Counted from the first letter of the stretch, positions 24,521 to 34,466 are shown. The stretch: 64,000 nt of DNA from an uncultured Paracoccaceae bacterium (GCA_947503925.1 CANNFQ010000005.1:214106-278105); one strand, 5' to 3'. Numbers and translations: made by a program. Notes: generated from the letters alone by a model not told the origin.

Positions 24521-25571
24521 AACCAAGACTGAGAAGTTCTTTTGCAATCACTGCAAGGGCAGAACCAATCATTTTGTCCGTGCTGAACACCAATCTGATA
24601 CCTACGATTCCCGCACCGGGACAGGACTTGCCGCCCGATACTGCGTTGTGGAATGCTGCGGCTGTGAGAACGTCGCATTGGTCAAGAAAACGCACTTCTC
24701 CGAACACTTCGACTACTTCGAAGACCCTTCCACGGGCCAGCAACACCGCGAAGCCTTGTGGGATGAAGAGATATATCCACCAGTGACCTACCGAGCATCC
24801 CCACCTTGGTTTGACGATCTTCCTGACGATACCCTTCGGGAAATTTCGGGAGAAATCTATAAGTCCCTGCAATCAGGTTCGCACTACCTTGCTACATTTG
24901 GTTCACGTACTCTGATCGACCGCCTCATAGTCTTGACGGTTGGCGACAAGGGCAACTTCCCCAAGGGTCTCCAAGCACTGCAAGATGAAGGCAAGCTTTC
25001 CCCTCAGGAGCGGGAAATACTGAACCCGGTGGTGGAAACTGGAAATGCCGCCGCACACCGGGGGTGGGCACCTACCGAGGAGCAGCTAGCCGTCATTCTG
25101 GATACAGTTGAGGGGCTTATTCACCGGCTCTTGGTGCTTCCTACTCTTGCCGAAGAACTGAAAGAGGCGGTTCCAAATCGTGGCGGCAATGCTTCCGCTA
25201 AACCCGGCAAGCCTGTTGTCACAGTGAAGGACAAAATCGACGCCGCGCCGAAAGACGTTCGTGCAACCTACGATGAGCTTGCGAAGAAACTGGTGGCAAT
25301 GGGCGATGACGTTTCATTGCATCCACAGAAACACCACATGGCCTTTCGACGGAACAGGAATTTCGCTTCGGTTCAAGTCTACAATCAGAAGCGCGTCGTT
25401 CGTGTGTATCTGAACCTTGATCCTGATACGGTCGCACTGGACGCTGCCATGATGCGCGACGTTCGCCAGATCGGGCATTTTGGGACGGGTGATCTGGAAA
25501 TTACGCTTAAAAACAAGAATGACATCGAAAAGATAGATACGCTCATTGCCGCCAGCTATGCGGCTTCATAG
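24423..25571 (+). CDS. DUF4145 / DUF5655-type protein of the R-M island
   Basis: Up to 382 residues. A zinc-finger-like start (FFCNHCKGRTNHF, VVECCGCENVAL) precedes a DUF4145 helical domain (LATFGSRTLIDRLIV, GNAAAHRGWAPTEEQ), which is common next to or within type I R-M subunits. The C-terminus (VRVYLNLDPDTV, VRQIGHFGTGDLEITL) resembles DUF5655. The only in-frame ATG, at 24423, lies well inside the upstream gene; homology seems to begin near 24510, where only an ATT is available. It is translationally close to the TIR-like frame and was probably in the same hsd operon. Function unknown; an R-M accessory role is likely. Confidence 0.65.
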   Translation: MFRSRKPQKFQIGSALRSKPSCGTRGQRWPITETKTEKFFCNHCKGRTNHFVRAEHQSDTYDSRTGTGLAARYCVVECCGCENVALVKKTHFSEHFDYFEDPSTGQQHREALWDEEIYPPVTYRASPPWFDDLPDDTLREISGEIYKSLQSGSHYLATFGSRTLIDRLIVLTVGDKGNFPKGLQALQDEGKLSPQEREILNPVVETGNAAAHRGWAPTEEQLAVILDTVEGLIHRLLVLPTLAEELKEAVPNRGGNASAKPGKPVVTVKDKIDAAPKDVRATYDELAKKLVAMGDDVSLHPQKHHMAFRRNRNFASVQVYNQKRVVRVYLNLDPDTVALDAAMMRDVRQIGHFGTGDLEITLKNKNDIEKIDTLIAASYAAS

Positions 25572-25645
25572 CCATATGCGGCCCATGGGTAGGTCGTGGG
25601 TAGATTTTCCTCACATCCAATTTCTTCAATGAAATCAATGTGAAA

Positions 25646-25735
25646 TGGCGGAGACGAAGGGATTCGAACCCTCGAGACGGTTTCCCGCCTACTCCCTTAG
25701 CAGGGGAGCGCCTTCGACCACTCGGCCACGTCTCC
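25646..25735 (-). tRNA. tRNA-Ser (anticodon GCT)
   Basis: A 90-nt class II tRNA with encoded CCA. The acceptor stem is GGAGACG/CGTCTCC with discriminator G, the anticodon loop CTGCTAA gives GCT for AGC/AGU codons, a long variable arm follows, and the T loop is GGTTCGAATCC. Its 3' end points at the mobile left part of the window. Confidence 0.95.
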
Positions 25736-25951
25736 GTTGACCCGTTTAGCGATGCGCGCAGAGGGGGGCAAGGGTGAAATCACCTTGACCTGTGCAATCA
25801 ATGCGACGCTGCGGTACGCCAGCCTGCAAACAGGTTTCGGGGACATTGCAGCCGAACCAACATCATCCACACGACGCCCATCCGCAATCAATGCAAAATG
25901 TCGCGGGCAAACATCTTGCGCAGCCCGTCAAAAAGAACATAACATGAACAT

Positions 25952-27187
25952 ATGACACGCATGGCTCTCTCTGACAAACTCGCGATCCTCAGTGACGCGG
26001 CCCGTTACGATGCGTCTTGCGCGTCCAGCGGGACGGCCCGACGTGACAGTCGGGATGGCAAGGGACTTGGGTCCACGGAAGGGTCGGGGATCTGCCATGC
26101 CTATGCCCCCGATGGGCGCTGCATCAGTCTGCTCAAGATCCTGATGACGAATTTCTGCATCTATGACTGCGCCTATTGCATCAACCGGGTGTCGTCACAT
26201 GTGCGGCGTGCCCGGTTTTCAGCGGATGAGGTGGTGCAGCTGACCATCGAATTCTACCGGCGAAATTACATTGAAGGGCTGTTTTTGTCGTCCGGCATCA
26301 TCCGATCCCCTGATGCGACCATGTCCGATATGGTGCAGATCGCCAAACGGCTGCGCGAGGGTGAAAACTTCCGGGGCTATATTCACCTCAAGACGATCCC
26401 GGATGCCGCCCCCGAATTAATCGAACAGGCGGGGCTTTATGCCGACCGGCTGTCTATCAACGTGGAATTGCCCACCGACAACAGCGTCAAAGCCTACGCG
26501 CCCGAGAAAAATCCGGTGACCATCCGCAAGGCGATGGGCGACGTAAAGTCGCGCAAGGAAGTGGCGTCCGAGAAAAGCTATACCGGTAAACGGGGCAAGC
26601 GGTTTGCACCTGCTGGTCAATCGACCCAGATGATCGTGGGTGCGGATAGGTCCACCGACGCCACGATCCTTGGGCAATCGACACGGCTTTACGGCGCCTA
26701 CCAACTGCGCCGGGTTTATTATTCCGCCTTTTCGCCGATCCCGGATGCCACAGCCCAACTGCCATTGATCAAACCGCCATTGGTGCGTGAACACCGGCTT
26801 TATCAGGCGGATTGGCTATTGCGGTTTTATGGGTTTGGGGTGGATGAAATCACCGCCGCCCGCCCCGATGGCAATCTGGATTTGGAGCTTGACCCAAAAC
26901 TGGCCTGGGCGCTGCAAAACCGGGCGCTGTTTCCGGTGGATGTAAACCGGGCCAGCAAAGACATGCTGTTGCGGGTGCCCGGTTTCGGGACCCGGACAGT
27001 AGACCGCATCCTCAGCACGCGCAGGCATCGCAACCTGCGCTATGGCGACCTTTTGCAGATGGGCACGCCAATGAAAAAGGCGCAGCCTTTCATCGTCGCC
27101 CGCGACTGGACCCCCGGTGCCCTGACAGATAGCGCCAATTTGCGCACCCGTTTTGCCCCACCCCCGCAACAGTTGAGCCTGCTTTAG
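25952..27187 (+). CDS. putative DNA modification/repair radical SAM protein
   Basis: A 411-residue radical SAM enzyme of the group found beside UDG-type proteins (TIGR03916-like). The cluster motif CX3CX2C is in TNFCIYDCAYCIN, and SSGIIRSPD and LSINVELPTD follow as in the family. The C-terminus carries a helix-hairpin-helix (FPVDVNRASKDML, RVPGFGTRTVDRIL) expected to touch DNA. The reaction is unknown. The stop codon is directly followed by the ATG of the DUF4130 protein, so the two are one transcription unit. This is the first core gene right of the tRNA. Confidence 0.88.
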   Translation: MTRMALSDKLAILSDAARYDASCASSGTARRDSRDGKGLGSTEGSGICHAYAPDGRCISLLKILMTNFCIYDCAYCINRVSSHVRRARFSADEVVQLTIEFYRRNYIEGLFLSSGIIRSPDATMSDMVQIAKRLREGENFRGYIHLKTIPDAAPELIEQAGLYADRLSINVELPTDNSVKAYAPEKNPVTIRKAMGDVKSRKEVASEKSYTGKRGKRFAPAGQSTQMIVGADRSTDATILGQSTRLYGAYQLRRVYYSAFSPIPDATAQLPLIKPPLVREHRLYQADWLLRFYGFGVDEITAARPDGNLDLELDPKLAWALQNRALFPVDVNRASKDMLLRVPGFGTRTVDRILSTRRHRNLRYGDLLQMGTPMKKAQPFIVARDWTPGALTDSANLRTRFAPPPQQLSLL

Positions 27188-28027
27188 ATGTATACCGTCC
27201 CCCTGCCCCGCATCGGCACTGATCTGGCCTGGCGTGATGCGGCCAAACGGCTGATTGGAGCCGCTATCCCACCCGAAGATGTGCTGTGGGATTTTGGCGG
27301 TGAGATGGGCGAACTTTTCGCCACAGCCGCCCCATTGCCACCGCCCAGCCGCCGGATCAAGGCACCGCAAAGCTTTATCCAGATGGCCGATACCGTGGTC
27401 TGGCACAAGGACCCGCAGCGGTTTGCACGGCTTTACGCCATGCTATGGCGGCTGCGGCATGAAACCGGCCTGATGCAGGACAGGGCGGATCAACACCTGG
27501 CCAAACTGCGCCAGATGGAAAAGGGTGTAAACCGGTGCAAGCACAAGATGAAGGCCTTTGTCCGCTTTCGCGATTTGCGCCAAGGCGGCGACAGGCGCAG
27601 CTTTGCCGCATGGTTTGAACCGACCCATCACACCGTCGAACCGACCGCCCCATTCTTTGCCCGGCGCTTTGCCGATATGGATTGGATGATCGCTACGCCT
27701 GATGTGACCGCGCAATTCGTCGATGGAAACCTGAGCTTTCATCCCGGCCAACCCAAACCCGACCTGCCAAAGGACGGGGCAGAGGCGCTGTGGGGGGCCT
27801 ATTTCTGCAACATCTTTAACCCGGCGCGGGTCAAGATAAAGGCGATGACGTCTGAAATGCCCAAGAAGTACTGGAAAAACCTGCCAGAGGCGCAACATAT
27901 TCATGATCTGATCGCGGGGGCAGAGGCGAAAGTCCAAAAGATGCAGGATGCGGCACCGACGATCCCGCCGGAGCGTGCGCAGCGCATCCGGAGACAGCTG
28001 CGCCAGCAGAAGGGCGACGATCAATGA
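27188..28027 (+). CDS. DUF4130 (TIGR03915-type) DNA metabolism protein
   Basis: A 279-residue partner of the radical SAM protein, starting at the base after its stop. Seen are DTVVWHKDPQRFARLY, NRCKHKMKAFVRFRDL and the HHTVEPTAPFFARRFADMDW region typical of the SAM-linked conserved family. In many relatives the same domain is fused to a UdgX-type uracil-DNA glycosylase; here the protein ends after the DUF4130 part with a basic tail, so the glycosylase domain is absent. Probable role with its neighbour in repair or modification of DNA. Confidence 0.8.
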   Translation: MYTVPLPRIGTDLAWRDAAKRLIGAAIPPEDVLWDFGGEMGELFATAAPLPPPSRRIKAPQSFIQMADTVVWHKDPQRFARLYAMLWRLRHETGLMQDRADQHLAKLRQMEKGVNRCKHKMKAFVRFRDLRQGGDRRSFAAWFEPTHHTVEPTAPFFARRFADMDWMIATPDVTAQFVDGNLSFHPGQPKPDLPKDGAEALWGAYFCNIFNPARVKIKAMTSEMPKKYWKNLPEAQHIHDLIAGAEAKVQKMQDAAPTIPPERAQRIRRQLRQQKGDDQ

Positions 28028-28048
28028 CGCCGCCCTCCTCCGCAATCG

Positions 28049-30094
28049 TCAAAGCGTCTTGAGAAACGCAATCAGCGCGGCGCGTTCTTCGTCGCTTAAC
28101 GCCCGGCCAATCACACCGGTCTTGTCGCCATCAACCGCCGCGCCAAAGGCGTGACCGGTATTGCGGTTTCCGTCCAATGTCGTGTCCATGATGAAATACC
28201 CGTCAACATATGCGGGATACGTATCACCATCCAACACAGGTTGGGCCAGCCCGACCTTTGCGGCGTCAAACGCAGGATCGCCAAGGCGCACAAATCGAGG
28301 GCGCTCATCCGCAGGGCGCAATAGATCGTCCAGCGTTGGCACGGACCCATTATGCAGGAACGGGGCTGTTGCCCAGACACCGTTCAGCGGTCGGGCCTTG
28401 TAACCTGCCCCGGCTTGCAGGCAATTGGGTTGCTCACCAGTAAATTGGGTCCGAATATCGCGCGGCACGTTATTGGCTTTGAACCAGGCATCATTGGTTT
28501 CCTGGACCAAGGCGCCCAGCGCATGGGCAAAATTCAGCATTGGCCCATCACTAACCTCCAAAGGCACCAGCGCGTTCTCGGCGTCACCACCGCGCTTATT
28601 CACCGTATCATCATAGCCGCTTTCGGTATTGGCCACGCCCGTTGAACGTGGTTGGGGGACACAGATCGTGGTGTTGATGCCCAACCCGGCCTCACCAGTT
28701 GTCGTGTCGGCGGCTGTGTTGATGGTACGTTGCGCCAGAACCCGGGATTGAGCCGGGTCTGTGCCGATCACATCAAGCGGTAGAATATTCAGGGCCAGAA
28801 ACGCGTTTTCGGTGGTCTGTGGGCCATTATAGCTGTCCCAGGTGATGGGCTTGAAGTAACGGTCGCTCCAGATCTCATCGCCGTTCAATGGGGGCATGTG
28901 ACACCCGCTGCACATATCCTGATACAAAGCCGCGCCCGTTTCGGCCAAAGCCGCGTCAACCGGACCAAGCGAGGTGGGCCATTCAGGAGCCAACAACCCG
29001 TCAAATGCGCGTGCTTGCATCGGCGGCGTCGCGCCGGCCAGCGTTTGCTCAATCCAGACCAGATCATCCACCGGAATAGCCGATGAAAAAAGGCCTTGAT
29101 CCGCGGGGGCGGTCAGATTGACTGCCGCATGCACGCCCAGCGCCTCACCCGCATTGCGGATCAGCGGCTGCATGATTGATCCATCATATTGGACCCAGTC
29201 AAACCAGCTGACTGTCCAGATATGGGGATAGTTCACAGGAGCATTGATCGGGGCGTAATTCTCGACCCGGCCGGTATTCTTGGAAAACACCTGATTGCCG
29301 ATGCGGTTCAATGCATCCAGACGGCCAAAACCTTCGACCACATCAATCGTATCAGCCTGTGCAGCACCCGCTTCGGCCACCGACTGCAGCTCATCGGCAA
29401 GCTTCAACTTAGTAACCGCGGAATAGGTGTCTCCCAAGACGGCGCGGGCAAAACGATCAAATCGTTTGTTAGGCAATGGCAGTTTGGAGGCGAGCACCGT
29501 CTGTCCCAATGCTGCGGCCAACCCCGCCGACAAGACCTGTAAATCAGTGACGGCCGGGCCGCCATTGACCAGATATTCCGTATCGCCATCAACCAGACGG
29601 CCAGTATGGCAGGCAGCACAGGTGAACCCCACAGCCGTTGTCATCGTCGGATATCCGGCAATATTCTGGAAATCCGTCCGGGCAAAGCCGATTGGCAAAC
29701 CATCCGGATTGTGCACCGAAGGGGTGCTGGGTATGAACCCATAACCAGCGATGTAATCAGGCTCTGTGAATAGCGCGTTCGCCCCCGGCCATAACAACCC
29801 CCATGGGGATGCCTCCGGCTGTTCCAAGGCGATCAGCCAGTCATAAGGGATCGGCAGGGTCGCCGTACCTTGCGAGACGAAATAAAAACGCTCTGTTATC
29901 TGTGGGGTCCAGTTCTGGGCCAGGACTTCGCGGTTTTGCGGCAAATCCTGCTGTGGCAAGTCAGGCGGCGTCAACGTCGCAATCAAGGCCTGCACGCCCG
30001 CGCTGCGTAGCAGCAAAAACACGGCAATGGCACCGATCACCAAGACGGCCAGCCAGAATCGTTTTGAGAAGATCAATGAAAACTTGAAGGTCAT
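28049..30094 (-). CDS. RoxA-like diheme c-type cytochrome
   Basis: A 681-residue exported diheme cytochrome. An N-terminal membrane anchor (FWLAVLVIGAIAVFLLL) is followed by two heme sites, CAACH (about residue 160) and CSGCH (about 395). Size, spacing and context motifs (FTCAACHTGRL, DMCSGCHMPP, APFLHNGSVPTLDDLL) fit the diheme peroxidase/rubber-oxygenase (RoxA/RoxB) superfamily, whose members cleave rubber or reduce peroxide. The natural substrate here is unknown. It lies 220 bp downstream of ychF on the same strand and converges with the DUF4130 gene; that gap shows nothing else. Confidence 0.75.
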   Translation of the reverse strand: MTFKFSLIFSKRFWLAVLVIGAIAVFLLLRSAGVQALIATLTPPDLPQQDLPQNREVLAQNWTPQITERFYFVSQGTATLPIPYDWLIALEQPEASPWGLLWPGANALFTEPDYIAGYGFIPSTPSVHNPDGLPIGFARTDFQNIAGYPTMTTAVGFTCAACHTGRLVDGDTEYLVNGGPAVTDLQVLSAGLAAALGQTVLASKLPLPNKRFDRFARAVLGDTYSAVTKLKLADELQSVAEAGAAQADTIDVVEGFGRLDALNRIGNQVFSKNTGRVENYAPINAPVNYPHIWTVSWFDWVQYDGSIMQPLIRNAGEALGVHAAVNLTAPADQGLFSSAIPVDDLVWIEQTLAGATPPMQARAFDGLLAPEWPTSLGPVDAALAETGAALYQDMCSGCHMPPLNGDEIWSDRYFKPITWDSYNGPQTTENAFLALNILPLDVIGTDPAQSRVLAQRTINTAADTTTGEAGLGINTTICVPQPRSTGVANTESGYDDTVNKRGGDAENALVPLEVSDGPMLNFAHALGALVQETNDAWFKANNVPRDIRTQFTGEQPNCLQAGAGYKARPLNGVWATAPFLHNGSVPTLDDLLRPADERPRFVRLGDPAFDAAKVGLAQPVLDGDTYPAYVDGYFIMDTTLDGNRNTGHAFGAAVDGDKTGVIGRALSDEERAALIAFLKTL

Positions 30095-30314
30095 GTGATA
30101 TCCGATGTCGAAAATGATTAGTCTTTAAGAATAATCAGACGATAACACGACATCCGGATCTGCAAAACACTTATTAGGCGATCCCAAGCCACCACCACAA
30201 CCGAAACTGCATATGCAGAATAGCGTCTTGTCAAACCTTGTGGGCGGCGGCCTGTTGTACAGTCAACCTCGGGCGCAAACACAAGGCAGTCAGGATATAA
30301 GGCCGCCTGATTTC

Positions 30315-31412
30315 CTAACCACTATGCAGGAAATGCATCACATCGCCATCCTTGACGATATAGCCTTTACCCTCGGCCCGCATCTTGCCCGCTTCCTTGG
30401 ATGGCCCTTCGCCGCCAAGCGTCACGAAATCATCATATGCAATCGTTTCGGCCCGGATAAAACCACGTTCAAAGTCGCCATGGATCACGCCAGCAGCCTG
30501 CGGCGCGCTGGTGCCCTCTTTAATGGTCCAGGCGCGCGCCTCTTTCGGGCCGACGGTGAAATAGGTCTGCAAATGCAGCAATTCATAACCTGCACGGATC
30601 AACCGATCCAACCCCGGCTCCTCCAACCCCATTTCGCTCAGGAACATCTCGGCCTCGTCAGGCTCCAACTGACTGATCTCTTCCTCAATCCTGGCACTGA
30701 TCACGACATGGGCATTACCCTGGGCGGCAGCCATTTCAGCGACGCGCGCGGATTGGGAATTCCCTGAACCGGCGCTGTCTTCTTCCACATTGCAGACATA
30801 AAGGATCGGTTTGGTGGTCAGCAATTGCAGCATCTTCCATGCCTTGGCGTCGTCTCCATCGACCTCAACCGTGCGGGCGGGCTGACCGTCTTCCAACGCG
30901 GCCTGCGCCGCCTTCAACAGGCGTTCCTGCACGACGGCTTCCTTGTCACCACCGCGGACCTTGCGCACAATATTCTGCAAACGCTTTTCGATACTTTCCA
31001 GATCGGCCAGCATCAGTTCGGTTTCGATCACATCAGCATCCGCCACCGGGTCAACACGACCATCAACATGGGTAATGTCATCATCTTCAAAACAACGCAG
31101 CACATGGGCAATGGCGTCGCATTCGCGGATATTGGCCAGAAACTGGTTGCCCAACCCTTCACCTTTGGATGCGCCTTTGACCAGACCGGCAATGTCAACA
31201 AAGGTCATCCGGGTGGGGATAATCTGCTTGGACTGCGCAATCGCTGCCAGCTTATCAAGCCGGGCATCAGGCACGGCCACTTCACCAACATTGGGCTCAA
31301 TCGTGCAGAACGGAAAATTCGCTGCTTGCGCCGCCGCCGTTTTGGTCAGCGCATTGAACAGGGTCGATTTGCCCACATTCGGCAAACCCACAATACCCAT
31401 CTTGAAACCCAT
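30315..31412 (-). CDS. ychF: redox-regulated ATPase/GTPase YchF
   Basis: A 365-residue OBG-family P-loop protein that binds ribosomes and preferentially uses ATP. Walker A is GLPNVGKST near the start, followed by [19 protein letters not shown] (G3), the YchF-type NVEE motif in place of the usual NKxD, and the C-terminal TGS-like domain ([31 protein letters not shown]). The ATG at 31412 has GAAGGAG 8 nt upstream and gives the standard length. Divergent from trpA, with a 133-bp shared upstream region. Confidence 0.95.
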   Translation of the reverse strand: MGFKMGIVGLPNVGKSTLFNALTKTAAAQAANFPFCTIEPNVGEVAVPDARLDKLAAIAQSKQIIPTRMTFVDIAGLVKGASKGEGLGNQFLANIRECDAIAHVLRCFEDDDITHVDGRVDPVADADVIETELMLADLESIEKRLQNIVRKVRGGDKEAVVQERLLKAAQAALEDGQPARTVEVDGDDAKAWKMLQLLTTKPILYVCNVEEDSAGSGNSQSARVAEMAAAQGNAHVVISARIEEEISQLEPDEAEMFLSEMGLEEPGLDRLIRAGYELLHLQTYFTVGPKEARAWTIKEGTSAPQAAGVIHGDFERGFIRAETIAYDDFVTLGGEGPSKEAGKMRAEGKGYIVKDGDVMHFLHSG

Positions 31413-31545
31413 GGCGAAACTCCTTCGTATCTGGCGCGCTTCTAGGGATGCAAAGGCAGGCTGGCAAGGCGGTGATCCCGTTTCGGCCATTGATTTTCCG
31501 CCCATCTTGGCCCAAACCGACGCAAGTTTTGAAACGGGGACGATC

Positions 31546-32337
31546 ATGAGCAGAATTGACGCAACCTTTGCGCGGCTTCAGGCATCCGGGAAAAAGGCCT
31601 TTGTCGCCTATGTGATGGCCGGTGACCCCGATTACGACACCGGGCTTGAGATCGTCAAAGGGCTGCCCGCTGCGGGCGTTGACATCATCGAACTGGGGAT
31701 GCCGTTTACCGATCCGATGGCTGATGGCCCCACGATCCAACTGGCGGGTCAGCGGGCGCTAGAAGCCGGGCAGGATCTGGAAAAGACGCTCGCCTATGCG
31801 CGCAGCTTGCGCGAAACCGATGACACCACCCCGATTGTGATGATGGGCTATTACAACCCGATCTATTCGCGCGGGGTTGATGCGTTTCTGGCCGATGCCA
31901 AAGCGGCAGGGATCGACGGGTTGATCATCGTTGATCTACCGCCCGAGGAAGATGAGGAACTTTGCATTCCCGCACAGGCGGCAGGCATCAACTTCATCCG
32001 ACTGGCGACGCCCACCACCGATGACAAACGCCTGCCAAAGGTGCTCGAAAACACATCTGGATTTGTCTATTACGTCTCGGTCACAGGGATCACCGGGGCG
32101 GCCGCAGCGCAGGCTGATGTCGTTGGGCCAGAGGTCGCCCGGATCAAGGCGCAAACCGATCTACCCGTCATCGTCGGTTTCGGGATCAAAACGCCAGAGG
32201 CTGCCGAAAACATTGCCCGTATTGCTGATGGGGCCGTCGTCGGATCGGCAATCGTCGAACGGATCGGCGATGGGCAGAGCGTGGCGGAGGTGCTGGATTT
32301 CGTCAAATCGCTCGCCGACGGTGCACACCGCGCCTAG
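31546..32337 (+). CDS. trpA: tryptophan synthase alpha subunit
   Basis: A 263-residue TIM-barrel enzyme that splits indole-glycerol phosphate to indole, which trpB uses to make tryptophan. Conserved segments: the catalytic Glu in [16 protein letters not shown] (with the catalytic Asp in the same loop region), [17 protein letters not shown] and the phosphate-binding GFGIKTPE and GSAIVERI. The ATG at 31546 is preceded by GGGGA. trpB is not adjacent but at 60.9 kb on the other strand. Confidence 0.95.
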   Translation: MSRIDATFARLQASGKKAFVAYVMAGDPDYDTGLEIVKGLPAAGVDIIELGMPFTDPMADGPTIQLAGQRALEAGQDLEKTLAYARSLRETDDTTPIVMMGYYNPIYSRGVDAFLADAKAAGIDGLIIVDLPPEEDEELCIPAQAAGINFIRLATPTTDDKRLPKVLENTSGFVYYVSVTGITGAAAAQADVVGPEVARIKAQTDLPVIVGFGIKTPEAAENIARIADGAVVGSAIVERIGDGQSVAEVLDFVKSLADGAHRA

Positions 32338-32399
32338 TTCCTCTCCCAACGAACCGTGGGTCTTGTCATCAACCGCAGATTGCGGCTTAACTCCGGCCC

Positions 32400-34415
32400 A
32401 TGACCGATGACATTGCTTTTCCCGCACTGGAAACGGATGCCGCCGCCATCGCGGCGTTTTCCAAACGACATATCACCCGGACCGAAGCTGCATATTGCGA
32501 CGATCAGTTCGACGCCGATGCCGCCCAATTCGGCAAGATCATGGAGGATCCAGACAATCTGGGTGGCGTGATCCGGCGCGGCAATTGGATCTTCAACTGG
32601 CACCGCAACGCGGATCACCCGCGCGGGCTTTGGCGGCGGGTACAGGAAGGTGCAGCCATTCGTCCGGATGCAGATTGGCAGACGGTTTTCGACCTTGATG
32701 CGTTTTGCGAAGCCGATGGGGATGACTGGCACTGGCGCGGGGCCGCAACGCTCTGGTCTGATCCGTCCCGCGTGGTGCTGCATTTGTCGCATAAAGGGTC
32801 CGATCTGACCCGCCATCTGGAATGGGATTGTGATGCCGCAGCGGCCGTGCCCGGTGGTTTTGACATCCCCCCAGCACGGTCCGAAGCCAACTGGCTAGAC
32901 AAAAACACACTTTTGCTCGCAACAGCCGCCCTGCCCGGCAGCGCGACGCGCTCCGGCTGGCAAGGACGGGTGGTAAAGTTGCAGCGTGGCATGGCCCTCA
33001 CCGACGCGCCGACATTGTTCGAAGTCGATCATGACGATCTGCTGGCCTATGCCTACACCTTCCCGCTGCGGGGCGGCACGCGCGGGATTGGTTTTGGACG
33101 GGTGCGCAATATTGGCGATACGGTGCTGCGCCTGCAAATCGAGGGAAAAAACCACGTGCTCGACGCGCCCAGCCACACATCCTGCAGCCATAACGAAACC
33201 CACTACGCCTATGTCACTGCTGATGATGGGCTGGATGCGCCCGGCACTTTGGTGCTGCGCCGGATCGATGGCAGCGACAAGAAAATCCTCTTCACCCCAT
33301 CCGAACGACGAGCGGTACAGGATGCGTATGCGATCTTCGGACGCGATCACCTGTTCTGGGTCGAGGAAGACACATTAACCCCCAGCCTGCGCCGCTATGA
33401 TCTGCGTGACGCGGATACCAACCCTGAAACCCTGCCCCTACCAACCGATACGCAATCCGTCACGATATCCCCTTTCGATGCAGAAGGGCAGGCCGACGGT
33501 CCGATGCAGCTCTTTACAGGCGGCTTTCTGGAGCCGAACCAATCCTGGGTTTTTGAACAGACAGGCACACCCGCAACAGCCGCGCGGCTGACCAACGGTA
33601 CAACCAGTTTCGATCCAACCGGGATGGCGGTGCGATTGCACATGGCGATCTCTGACGACGGGACGGAGGTGCCGTATCACATCATCCTGCCTGATGGTCA
33701 CGCCGACCGCATGGGCAAGATACCCGTGCTGCAATACGGGTATGGCGGGTTTGGCGTATCACTTGGGCCGCATTACATGCGATTGCAAGGGCCTGCATGG
33801 CTGGCACGCGGCGGGGCTTATGTGCAGGGCTACATTCGCGGCGGTGGGGAATTTGGGACAGCATGGCATCTGGCCGCCAAGGGCGAAAAGCGCAAACATG
33901 GCTTTGCCGATTTCGCCGCCATCGCACGCGATCTTGTGCAGCGGGGCTATACCACCGCAGATCAGATCGCATGCCATGGGGGCAGCAATGGCGGGCTACT
34001 TTGCGGGGTCATGCTGACCCGTTACCCTGATCTTTTCGGGGCAGTCTGGGCGTCGGTCGGGGTGTATGATCAGCTGCGCTATCACCTGTTCCCGGCGGGC
34101 GCCGGCTGGATCGATGAATATGGCGATCCCGATGATCCACAAGCCCGTGACTGGCTGCGTGCCTATTCACCGATGCACAATGTGGCGGCCAACACCGATC
34201 AGGCTTATCCCCCTGCCCTGATCGACACCAATGAAACCGATGACCGGGTGGACCCATCCCATTCGCGGCGATTTGCGGCCCTGTTGGAACAGGCCGGACA
34301 ACCTGTCTGGTTTCACAGCCGGGCGGGCGGCCATGGCGGGGGCGGACAAACAACCGAAGCCGCGCGCGAACAGGCACTGGGCTATGCATTCCTGCGGCGC
34401 GCCTTATCCCTTTGA
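32400..34415 (+). CDS. prolyl oligopeptidase family (S9) serine peptidase
   Basis: A 671-residue cytoplasmic peptidase with an N-terminal beta-propeller (about 1-400) and a C-terminal alpha/beta hydrolase. The triad is visible: Ser in HGGSNGGLL, Asp in NETDDRVDP and His in AGGHGGGG. The length fits S9A enzymes. There is no signal peptide. It starts 62 bp after trpA on the same strand. The substrate is expected to be short proline-containing peptides. Confidence 0.9.
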   Translation: MTDDIAFPALETDAAAIAAFSKRHITRTEAAYCDDQFDADAAQFGKIMEDPDNLGGVIRRGNWIFNWHRNADHPRGLWRRVQEGAAIRPDADWQTVFDLDAFCEADGDDWHWRGAATLWSDPSRVVLHLSHKGSDLTRHLEWDCDAAAAVPGGFDIPPARSEANWLDKNTLLLATAALPGSATRSGWQGRVVKLQRGMALTDAPTLFEVDHDDLLAYAYTFPLRGGTRGIGFGRVRNIGDTVLRLQIEGKNHVLDAPSHTSCSHNETHYAYVTADDGLDAPGTLVLRRIDGSDKKILFTPSERRAVQDAYAIFGRDHLFWVEEDTLTPSLRRYDLRDADTNPETLPLPTDTQSVTISPFDAEGQADGPMQLFTGGFLEPNQSWVFEQTGTPATAARLTNGTTSFDPTGMAVRLHMAISDDGTEVPYHIILPDGHADRMGKIPVLQYGYGGFGVSLGPHYMRLQGPAWLARGGAYVQGYIRGGGEFGTAWHLAAKGEKRKHGFADFAAIARDLVQRGYTTADQIACHGGSNGGLLCGVMLTRYPDLFGAVWASVGVYDQLRYHLFPAGAGWIDEYGDPDDPQARDWLRAYSPMHNVAANTDQAYPPALIDTNETDDRVDPSHSRRFAALLEQAGQPVWFHSRAGGHGGGGQTTEAAREQALGYAFLRRALSL

Positions 34416-34427
34416 CAGCTTTTTCTC

Positions 34428-34454
34428 GAATTGGTATGAGAACTTTACCAATTC
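34428..34454. promoter_or_regulatory. palindromic operator candidate upstream of lldD
   Basis: GAATTGGTA-N9-TACCAATTC, perfect 9-bp arms, ending 12 bp before the lldD ATG. TNGT...ACNA cores of this kind are typical of GntR/FadR-type (LldR-like) sites. No such regulator is encoded nearby. It could also work as the terminator hairpin of the preceding peptidase gene, although no T-run follows. Confidence 0.6.
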
Positions 34455-34466
34455 GAGGATTTGATC

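Noticed and set aside
30943..31545. 200-codon upstream extension of trpA
   Set aside because: Antisense to ychF; the standard trpA start at 31546 has a ribosome site.
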